64,000 nucleotides of DNA from Bacillota bacterium (GTDB taxonomy: Bacteria > Bacillota > Desulfitobacteriia > Desulfitobacteriales > JAJXUE01), in the NCBI GenBank assembly GCA_021783135.1, contig JAJXUE010000008.1, positions 1 through 64,000 of the forward strand, read 5' to 3'. Position 1 is the first letter of the stretch; each line of letters opens with the position of its first letter. A program made the translations under genes and the position numbers. The notes below the pieces were generated by a model, which was not told where the DNA came from, did not search any database, and worked only from the letters and a program-made list of their open reading frames with translations. Of this stretch, positions 18,842 to 26,585 are shown piece after piece.

Positions 18842-19016
18842 GCGTAGTTCTATATTTACCTTCACATTGGTAACAGATAACTTCAGGGTATTCATATTGC
18901 CTACCAAATAGTGGATAATAAGTAGGATTATGTGAAATAGAGTTAATTGGAAGAAATTATAGAATGGTGAAATAACCTGAAAGTTATAATTAGTTCTTAA
19001 GTGGGAGGGAAAACAA

Positions 19017-19199
19017 ATGACAGCCTTTGCCCAAATAATTACTATTATTCCAGTTATACTTATACTTTTCTTTCTTATAAGCATCATAGATTTTATGAAA
19101 AAAAAGACCAAGAATGATGAACTTCTTATCAATAAGCTTGACCAGTTACTTGAAAGATTAACAGACAAAAAAAGTAATGAATATCCAAAAGAGCATTGA
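19017..19199 (+). CDS. Small membrane protein with coiled-coil tail
   Basis: RBS gggaggg; MTAFAQIITIIPVILILFFLISIIDFMKKKTKNDELLINKLDQLLERLTDKKSNEYPKEH. Confidence 0.7.
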   Translation: MTAFAQIITIIPVILILFFLISIIDFMKKKTKNDELLINKLDQLLERLTDKKSNEYPKEH

Positions 19200-19307
19200 C
19201 CTTTTGCTATACATGCTTCAAAGCAAATTATCCGATGTTAGGTACAAAAAAGCTTAAGCCCAGAAAAATTTCCATGTGCGAAAAGACTGAACGTTAATGT
19301 CATAAAC

Positions 19308-19755
19308 TGACGAAATTTTCCCCTGACCAAGCATATACGGCAAGTAGCATGGTTGTGTTCCTGCTCTAAGCCTTGGGGCTTCGTGCCGTAACACAACGGG
19401 AAAATTCGTTGACCAAACGGGCCGGGACACTCATATTTCGAAAATATATGTATTACTTACGTAGACATACACGATTAGGTACTTCATTGCTTCTAGGGTG
19501 GCATAGGGGAGGTAGAGGGACGGCAAAAGTCGTTTACGGGCGTAAGGGGCGTTTAGCACGGAAATATGCGTTATTGCTCGTCTATCTATTTTACACCAGG
19601 CGTATGCCTTGTGTGTCGTGCCCGTTTCTCGCGGTGGGGTGGCTCAAAAGGTTTATAAAACACAAAGGTTTGTTAAACGTGATATTTAAACAACCTTTAT
19701 TCAACCATTTTATGGTAGGAAGTAACGTTTTTTGACGTGCTGACTACCATTTTTT
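19308..19755 (+). ncRNA. Candidate structured phage noncoding RNA ending in an intrinsic terminator
   Basis: Nested stems ACGAA(A)TTTTCCC/GGGAAAATTCGT and GTTGTGTT/AACACAAC, apical AAGCC/GGCTT, possible pseudoknot ACGGCA/TGCCGT; hairpin 19664-19698; terminator ATGGTAG...CTACCAT-TTTTT 19712-19755. Confidence 0.5.
19712..19755 (+). terminator. Intrinsic terminator-like hairpin of the candidate ncRNA
   Basis: ATGGTAG (19712-19718) pairs CTACCAT (19744-19750), inner ACGT/ACGT, followed by a T-run. Confidence 0.6.
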
Positions 19756-19944
19756 GTATTGGAAAAATAAAGTAATGCCTACGAACATATGTTTTATGGG
19801 ATGTTTTTGCCCTTATACGTAGAGCCAAAATGTGGCAAATGTTATGATGTTTCCAAACGTTCAAATCGTCCATATATTTCCTTGCACGCAATCAACGAAT
19901 AATAACGTATAACAAACGTTCGTTCCGTATTTGTTCGTTGCAAT

Positions 19945-20066
19945 CTACGTTTATTCGTATTGTAACGTTTATTTGCTGAATGTGATCTTATTTGCTTATA
20001 ACGTTTATTGCTGTAAAGGATCTATTCGCTATATACAACCATTCGCTGCTTATACGTGTATTCGCT
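19945..20066 (+). repeat. Degenerate about 18-bp tandem (iteron-like) array, core TTATTYGCT
   Basis: ATTYG/ATTG cores at 19953, 19971, 19990, 20007, 20024, 20041, 20060 (17-19 bp spacing); three with AACGTTTATT. Confidence 0.65.
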
Positions 20067-20316
20067 ATTTATTTTGGCGGGTTAATGAAAGACCGGTTTT
20101 TCAAGTGGTATTTTCTATCCTTATATGGCATGAATTTTAGATACGACTATTTACATAGGCAAAACATTGGTAAAAATTGTGCAATTGACTAACAAAGTAG
20201 GCGGTGATACCATAAGGCCATGGACAAACACGAACGACAAACAGGAGGTAAACAAAACTGAATAGCGTTATAAATATTTAAAGAAACTAAATGACTAAAC
20301 AGGTGGAGGAAGAAAA

Positions 20317-21045
20317 ATGAAAAGCTATACTTTAATTGAATTGCAAGAGATTTCTACACGGGTTGAAGAAGGTAAAAGTTGTGTTTGTTCCAACCAAAAA
20401 ACGTATAAATCTCTGGATTTAACCTCCATTTGTCCTAAGCTACTGGCAGGAGATCCTTGTAAATACTGCTATGTTCAAACTAGTAGGGAAGAAGGGTTTA
20501 ACGCAAAAATCGTATATGGACGTATTACCTACAATGGCGAGATTTCCAGAATGAACCAAGCCACAATAACTAAGTTAAATGAATGTGGCGGTTTGAGAGT
20601 ATTTTCCTTCGCTGATTACTACTCTTGGATGGATGATGATCTTGAAAAAATTGTTGCAGACGCTAAAAAACGTGGTTTAAAGTTAAAGGCTATTACCAAA
20701 CAAGCCCAATTCGTTCATAAATTTTGGAAGGATTTTGATGTGATCCACGTATCAGTTGACAATATTGGCGATGGAATGGCCTGGGAAACAGCGAAAAACT
20801 TACGCGAGATGTATCCAACCGTATTAGTCCGATCTGTCATCACTAAGGACGAAGACATTCAAGCCTTGGCATGGACGGACATTTTAACACTAAATCATGG
20901 AAACAACGGCTTCAAAAATTACTCTAAGAAGAACAACGACCAATTGAGCCAAGTATTTCCGGGTAAAGTATGCTGCTCAACAGGAAAATGCCAAACCTGC
21001 AAAGTAAAATGTGGATTGACAAAAGTTGGTGATAAAAATATTTAA
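20317..21045 (+). CDS. Phage radical-SAM-like protein
   Basis: RBS ggaggaag; CPKLLAGDPCKYCYVQ (C-x8-C-x2-C) and C-terminal CCSTGKCQTCKVKCG cysteine cluster. Confidence 0.7.
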   Translation: MKSYTLIELQEISTRVEEGKSCVCSNQKTYKSLDLTSICPKLLAGDPCKYCYVQTSREEGFNAKIVYGRITYNGEISRMNQATITKLNECGGLRVFSFADYYSWMDDDLEKIVADAKKRGLKLKAITKQAQFVHKFWKDFDVIHVSVDNIGDGMAWETAKNLREMYPTVLVRSVITKDEDIQALAWTDILTLNHGNNGFKNYSKKNNDQLSQVFPGKVCCSTGKCQTCKVKCGLTKVGDKNI

Positions 21046-21168
21046 CGCAATAAAGTGACTAACAAGGTGGAAGAGCTGGCTCGGATTACGGGCTGGCAAA
21101 TCCTCTCAGATTTAATTCACAATCGTTAAAAATGTTGCCATCTATAAATAGCCATAAAAATTGGAGGA

Positions 21169-21615
21169 ATGGAAATGAAAAGAGTAAACATCGTATCAAT
21201 CCAGTTGGTCAAAGAAAAAAGCCTGTCCTATGTAACAAACGTGGTTACCTGTCCTAAAGATGCTTCAGTCATTGCAGAGGACTTTCTAAAAGGAGTTGAC
21301 AGGGAACATTTCGTGGTAATGTGTCTAGATACCAAAAATAAGGTTAATGCGATCAACACAGTTTCAATTGGTGGTTTAAATAGCTGTCCAGTTCATCCGC
21401 GGGAAGTGTTTAAAGCTGCAATACTCTCCAATAGTGCTTCAATTATCCTAGTCCATAATCATCCAACAGGCGACACAACCCCATCCAGAGAGGATAAAGA
21501 AGTAAGCAAACGTCTAGTTGAAGCTGGGGAAATCCTGGGAATTGGAGTTTTCGACCACATTATAGTGGGGGAAAACGGCAAATTCATTAGTTTGAAAGAG
21601 CGGGGGGATATGTAG
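21169..21615 (+). CDS. RadC-like JAB/MPN-domain protein
   Basis: HNHPTGDTTPSREDKEVSKRL motif; RADC-type C-terminal domain only. Confidence 0.88.
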   Translation: MEMKRVNIVSIQLVKEKSLSYVTNVVTCPKDASVIAEDFLKGVDREHFVVMCLDTKNKVNAINTVSIGGLNSCPVHPREVFKAAILSNSASIILVHNHPTGDTTPSREDKEVSKRLVEAGEILGIGVFDHIIVGENGKFISLKERGDM

Positions 21616-21617
21616 CA

Positions 21618-21794
21618 ATGGTCAAGCACGTTTTTATTAAGGATCTCGCCGGGAACTATCTAACAAAAAAATCAGTTGCTGCTGAGTTCTCGTTCACTAA
21701 TAACAAAGCTTTCGCTTATGTATTTGACACTGAAGAGCAAGCACAAGCCGTAATAAAGCTCTTAGGCCTAGAGGCCAATGTTGCGGAGGGATAA
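21618..21794 (+). CDS. Small phage protein
   Basis: Translation MVKHVFIKDLAGNYLTKKSVAAEFSFTNNKAFAYVFDTEEQAQAVIKLLGLEANVAEG, directly downstream of the RadC-like gene. Confidence 0.6.
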   Translation: MVKHVFIKDLAGNYLTKKSVAAEFSFTNNKAFAYVFDTEEQAQAVIKLLGLEANVAEG

Positions 21795-21866
21795 ATAGCC
21801 AGAGTAGCGAGTTTGGAGAGTAGTCAAAAATAATTGAAAGTCAAAAATTGAAAGGTAGTGCTATTA

Positions 21867-22331
21867 ATGAAAAAGGTGTTAACAATAATTATTTCTCTGA
21901 TCGTGGTGTTTGGTTTAGTTTCTGGCTGTGGTTCAGCACCTGCTCCAAAAGACCCAACTGTTAAAATGGATGGTCAAATCCAACCGTCTGACGCAGTGGT
22001 TGGTCAACCAGTAGATCTTAGTTTAACGGTTACTAACACTAGTAAGCAAAATATTAAGGATTTGGTACTGATAGTTAATGGTTCATTGATGAAAAACGTG
22101 GTTGTAACCCAAACTTCTCCAAAAGCGTATTTTACAGACAATCAATTTGAGTATGGAGTGTTAAACGCCGGGGAGAAGAAAACATTCGATATTACAATTG
22201 TTGCCAAGACTGCTGGTAACCTTGATTTCGGTATCCTTCCATCAGATTTTAACAATGACAGCTTCAACTTCTTAAAGGACGCACAAGACCAAGACCCGTC
22301 ATTAAACGGAAGCTTGACAGTTACCCCATAA
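21867..22331 (+). CDS. Lipoprotein with Ig-like/DUF11-like fold
   Basis: Lipobox LVSGCG; VGQPVDLSLTVTNTSKQNIKDLVLIV...LNAGEKKTFDITIVAKTAG. Confidence 0.75.
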   Translation: MKKVLTIIISLIVVFGLVSGCGSAPAPKDPTVKMDGQIQPSDAVVGQPVDLSLTVTNTSKQNIKDLVLIVNGSLMKNVVVTQTSPKAYFTDNQFEYGVLNAGEKKTFDITIVAKTAGNLDFGILPSDFNNDSFNFLKDAQDQDPSLNGSLTVTP

Positions 22332-22419
22332 ATTGGAATAGTAGTATTTAACAAAACATATTAACTATCTTGGTAGACTATGATAAAATGCAAAGTGTCA
22401 GAGAACATTAGCTAAAGGG

Positions 22420-22884
22420 ATGAGAACAATGGCATTCACGGGTTCTGCTCCTAGCACAAACATTCTGAACGGTAATGCTGCACTTGGAGCCACGTTCGTT
22501 GGCGGTTCTGCGGCAGTACCAAAAGCTACGACCAAGAAGACAACTAAGAAGACGACAGTGCAGAATCCAGTCTACCATTTGACCCCGACAGATGCCCATA
22601 AATATGATCAATTTAAAACTCCTAGCACGACTCGTGCAGTGCAAGCCAATACACCACTTCTTCCACCTGAGTTAAGCATGAGTAACCAACATTACAATCC
22701 TTGGACAACCATAGGGTTACCGCTTATAATCGCTCTAAGTTTAATCACTTTGTTCATGTGGCTAGGATATAAACTAACAGAAGGACGTGTTCCAGCAGTT
22801 GGATATGCCCACAGGCACAAAAGAGTTGGCGGGCCATCACATAACACGCCGGGAAAAATGCGTCCGCGTATCTTTAAACATTAA
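22420..22884 (+). CDS. Single-pass membrane protein
   Basis: One TM (IGLPLIIALSLITLFMWLGY), Thr/Lys-rich linker. Confidence 0.6.
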   Translation: MRTMAFTGSAPSTNILNGNAALGATFVGGSAAVPKATTKKTTKKTTVQNPVYHLTPTDAHKYDQFKTPSTTRAVQANTPLLPPELSMSNQHYNPWTTIGLPLIIALSLITLFMWLGYKLTEGRVPAVGYAHRHKRVGGPSHNTPGKMRPRIFKH

Positions 22885-22939
22885 TGATCGTGCAATACAA
22901 CTTTTCTGGGGTGAAAGTCAATTTGGAAAAAGGGAGACA

Positions 22940-23170
22940 ATGAATATGAAAAGATTAAATGAACAGTACTCCAAGCTCGTACTAAACGCGGCTGAAAAGA
23001 ATTGGGACAATAACAAGGACAAAATGCTAAAACGGGGCATTGATAAGAACTCTTACATGCTTGGTTACCTCCATGGATGGGAAGCGTGTTTCAGCACGTA
23101 TGACTTAGACCATGAGGGATTGGAGGATAATCAACATGGTGTTAGAGAAAACGAACCTACAGATCATTGA
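22940..23170 (+). CDS. Small phage protein
   Basis: RBS gggagac; ATG at 22940; overlaps start of the tyrosine recombinase. Confidence 0.6.
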   Translation: MNMKRLNEQYSKLVLNAAEKNWDNNKDKMLKRGIDKNSYMLGYLHGWEACFSTYDLDHEGLEDNQHGVRENEPTDH

Positions 23171-24023
23171 TGATTTTCTCAGCACGAAGAAATCCGAGCA
23201 GACAAAAAAAGTGTATAGAGTGGAGTTACAGAAATTCGCTAACTTTGTGAACAAGTCCTTTGATGAAGTTACGAATTGGGATATTATAGATTTCAATAAA
23301 GTGTTGATGGCTAACAGCAAGTCAGACGCAACACGACAACGCATTTATTCGACCATCCGCTCACTTTATACTTGGCTAGTTAAAATGCACGTTATCTCAG
23401 CCGAGCAAAACCCGACAAATGGCACGATTGAAAAGCTAACGCCACATGTAGACCTGGAAAACAAATTTTTAACTGTGAAGGAAGTTGAAGCCTTTAAAGA
23501 GAAGGCAAAACCGAATGCACGTAATTACGCCATGGTAGCAGTTTTAGCCACTACAGGCTTACGGATTAGTGAAGCTCTAGGAATCAACTGGAATGACATT
23601 GTTTATCTGGAAACACCTGAAGGTTCTGGGTGGTTCGCCAGCGTTACCCGCAAAGGGGGAAAGAAGCAAAACATTTTCCTGCCAGATGGAACGTATGAAG
23701 CACTTATGCGGTTGCGGAGAAACATTCCCATCAACCCGAAAGATGATTCACCGGTATTTACTTCTCTGTTCGCTGGGCAACACAAACGGATTACAGCAAC
23801 CGGAGCAAGAAAAACGTTGGAGCAAATAGCCAAAGCTGCCGGAATTGAAAAGGAGTTCACACCGCATTGGTTTCGCCACACCTTCGTTAGTCAGTGCATT
23901 GCTGCTGGGGCCAATCCGAGGGATGTGCAATGGCAAGCAGGACATAGTTCTTTCCGCACGACTGAGCGTTACCTACATGCAATGAGCAAAGGGGTAGGCA
24001 AGTTCTTTCCGGTGAAATTCTAA
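23136..24023 (+). CDS. Tyrosine recombinase (XerC/D-like)
   Basis: R-K-HxxR-H-Y residues: TGLRISEA, TRKGGK, HWFRHTF, AGHSSFRTTERYLH. Confidence 0.93.
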   Translation: MVLEKTNLQIIDDFLSTKKSEQTKKVYRVELQKFANFVNKSFDEVTNWDIIDFNKVLMANSKSDATRQRIYSTIRSLYTWLVKMHVISAEQNPTNGTIEKLTPHVDLENKFLTVKEVEAFKEKAKPNARNYAMVAVLATTGLRISEALGINWNDIVYLETPEGSGWFASVTRKGGKKQNIFLPDGTYEALMRLRRNIPINPKDDSPVFTSLFAGQHKRITATGARKTLEQIAKAAGIEKEFTPHWFRHTFVSQCIAAGANPRDVQWQAGHSSFRTTERYLHAMSKGVGKFFPVKF

Positions 24024-24041
24024 ATAAGGAGTTTGATGTAG

Positions 24042-24362
24042 ATGGCACGTTTTAAAACTAAGTTTTACGCTCATACCGACAATTCTGAGGAAGCTGCTTT
24101 TAATGGTGTTGGCAAATTGTTTGACTTCCAGGGATATCGATTCTTAGAAGGTACGGATTCCAACGATGAGCCACGCTATATAATAGCCGATTATACTGTT
24201 AATCCTAAATCTCCAGTGTTTTATGAGTTGGAATTGACTGATTTCTACCGGCTAATTGCTTACTATCTCATTGGGCTGCAGCCGGATAAGGCACATGCAA
24301 ATGACACGCTACTAGGTGAATTGGAGCAGATGACTGGGCGGCGAGAGAGTTACTTTAAATAG
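24042..24362 (+). CDS. Hypothetical phage protein
   Basis: 106 aa, RBS aaggag. Confidence 0.6.
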   Translation: MARFKTKFYAHTDNSEEAAFNGVGKLFDFQGYRFLEGTDSNDEPRYIIADYTVNPKSPVFYELELTDFYRLIAYYLIGLQPDKAHANDTLLGELEQMTGRRESYFK

Positions 24363-24435
24363 ACAAAGTCTTTTATTGTGGAGGTTTCACGGCAAGTAAG
24401 CACTAATTGTTAAATTCTAAGTTAATGCATGAGAA

Positions 24436-24474
24436 AAGCCAGGAGGTCGGATAAAACCTTCCTGGCTTGTTTTT
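24436..24474 (+). terminator. Intrinsic terminator
   Basis: AAGCCAGGAGG...CCTTCCTGGCTT followed by GTTTTT. Confidence 0.8.
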
Positions 24475-24765
24475 CGTGGTTATTCTAAATTCTGGACAAC
24501 ATTTGCCAGAAGGGATATTATGAAGGTGGTATTTTCCTATTTAACCTTTTCTTTTTTCGGTAATAATTGGCTTTATGCTCGTTTTTGTAAGATATAATTG
24601 AGGGCAACATCTACGAACTTGATTCGTATAATTACTGTTCTAAGGAGTATTCGCGAAAGCACTTTGTAGATACTAAATAGTTTTGTGACATTGCCGCTTA
24701 TCTATGCATTGTGAATGAAAATTGATTTATTAGGTAGGAAATGTTTTGCGGAGGTTTTATGTGAA

Positions 24766-25269
24766 ATGATTTTCTTGGATTTTTTGATTATTTTTCTTTC
24801 AGGATATCTTTCGAAAACCCGATTAAGCATTTTAAACTATATTTTAATACTAACGCTTCTGCCGTTAGCAAGTATTGCCATTATGATTGCTGACATGAAA
24901 TATGACCGCTATGATTTTTATGGATACATAGTCATAATCTTGCTAACGGGGGTGTCATTTTTAAGCGTTTGGGTTTTTCCAGCATTGTATGGAGAGAACA
25001 AAAAAGTAGAATTGTCGATGTACTTTGTGACCGGATTTGTAGTATTAATCTCTATGGTTCTGTTTGCTATGACAGAAGTGTTGCCAAACGACATAATTGA
25101 GTCTTTCCTTAAACCGTTGATGATCATAAAAGGTAACACTTATGATCTATGGAGCCTACCTCCTTACCAATTAGCGCACTTTAGCATTATGGTGGTATCA
25201 TTTCCCTATATTGCGTCGTTTATTATTAGTAAAACGATATTCAAGTTTAAGAAATATCAAAAGGAATGA
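24766..25269 (+). CDS. Multi-pass membrane protein
   Basis: Several hydrophobic segments. Confidence 0.6.
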   Translation: MIFLDFLIIFLSGYLSKTRLSILNYILILTLLPLASIAIMIADMKYDRYDFYGYIVIILLTGVSFLSVWVFPALYGENKKVELSMYFVTGFVVLISMVLFAMTEVLPNDIIESFLKPLMIIKGNTYDLWSLPPYQLAHFSIMVVSFPYIASFIISKTIFKFKKYQKE

Positions 25270-25397
25270 TTATTGCTAAATATAGGGGGGCGGCAACATC
25301 ACATAACAGCGTATTCTTAAAATCTGAGAAAACATGAAAAAGTATGCGGACTTCGGGAATACGCGGGACGTTTAGTGACATCTAATTTTCTATAGAG

Positions 25398-26189
25398 ATG
25401 GTGGCTAAATGTTGGGGGCGGGTTTCGGGGACTGGTAAACGTTGGATGTTTGATAAGGTGGTTATGAATTTGTTGTTTACTATCAGTGTTGAGGATTATA
25501 AAACTGCTCTAACGTGCAAATCGTTGAGCGATTCTCAAAGGAAAATGCTTACGGTGCACTATGAAGCATCACGGCACAATATTACTGCATCCGAATTGGC
25601 AAAAAGAATGTCATTTGTTAACTATAATCTTGCAAATTTGTTCTACGGTAAATTAGGAAGAATTATTGGAGAACGTCTTGAATTGAAAGACATACCAGAA
25701 ACTCTCCCGGAAAAGATATTTGTAAGCATTTTGGCGACCTTTGAGAAACCTTTATTAGAATGGCACTGGATTATGAGACCTGAACTAGCTCGGGCTTTAG
25801 AAGAGTTAGGCTGGGTTAACAATGAAATAACTTCATATTTTCCTGAAGAAATAAATAATACGGGTACTTTTTTCGAGGGTTCTTTAAAAAAGATAACAGT
25901 AAATGCTTATGAAAGGAATCGGGAGGCAAGAGAAAAATGCATAAAGTTTTATGGTTGCATTTGCCAAGTGTGTGGCATTGATTTGTGTAACAATTATGGT
26001 GAAATTGCAAAAGGGTATATTCATATACACCATCTAAAGCCATTGAGCCAAATAGGAGAGGAATATGAAATTAATCCTGATTTAGACTTGATACCCGTTT
26101 GTCCTAATTGTCATGCAGTTATTCATATGAGCTCTCCTCCGTATACAATTGAAGAGATGAGAAAAATAGTAGCTAAGAAATATGAGTAA
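25398..26189 (+). CDS. HNH endonuclease with N-terminal domain (McrA-like, type IV restriction-like)
   Basis: CQVCGIDLCNNYGEIAKGYIHIHHLKPLSQIGEEYEINPDLDLIPVCPNCHAVIHMSSPPYTIEEMR. Confidence 0.85.
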   Translation: MVAKCWGRVSGTGKRWMFDKVVMNLLFTISVEDYKTALTCKSLSDSQRKMLTVHYEASRHNITASELAKRMSFVNYNLANLFYGKLGRIIGERLELKDIPETLPEKIFVSILATFEKPLLEWHWIMRPELARALEELGWVNNEITSYFPEEINNTGTFFEGSLKKITVNAYERNREAREKCIKFYGCICQVCGIDLCNNYGEIAKGYIHIHHLKPLSQIGEEYEINPDLDLIPVCPNCHAVIHMSSPPYTIEEMRKIVAKKYE

Positions 26190-26319
26190 TTCTATGATTA
26201 GTTTTATTTTTATCATGAACAACTTTCTTCTATTTGATTTGGAAGAAAGATTAACTCGTATGGCGCATTATCTCATAAAAATTCAACCACGGGGAATTAT
26301 AACCCGATGGAGGGGTTTT

Positions 26320-26475
26320 ATGGAACAGCACGAACAGAATTTCCACCCTGTAGAATTTGTATCGTCTTCTGGACACAAAGTAATAATACCGAACGACCCA
26401 TCGCCCCAAGCGTGTGAACGATTTGTCAGAGTTTTGATGGACATAAAAGCTAAGAACGGCATTACGAATAACTAG
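26320..26475 (+). CDS. Small (51 aa) protein upstream of the serine recombinase
   Basis: ATG at 26320 preceded by ggaggggtttt; MEQHEQNFHPVEFVSSSGHKVIIPNDPSPQACERFVRVLMDIKAKNGITNN. Confidence 0.65.
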   Translation: MEQHEQNFHPVEFVSSSGHKVIIPNDPSPQACERFVRVLMDIKAKNGITNN

Positions 26476-26585
26476 TAAGGATTGGGCAAGTTGGTATTCC
26501 AGCTTGTCCTTTTCCATGCTATAATTAGGATACAACAGCATGTGGTGTCTACAAATGATACCGAATACTTATCAGAGGTGAAGAT

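Noticed and set aside
19373-19735. 120-aa ORF in the ORF track (MGLRAVTQRENSLTK...)
   Set aside because: Start lies inside the strong nested hairpin, no RBS seen, very Arg/Lys-rich composition with no recognisable family; the region is better explained as a structured RNA.
19308-20316. Diversity-generating retroelement or IscB/TnpB OMEGA locus
   Set aside because: No reverse transcriptase, IscB or TnpB ORF in the neighbourhood; only RNA-like structure remains, so no specific system is claimed.
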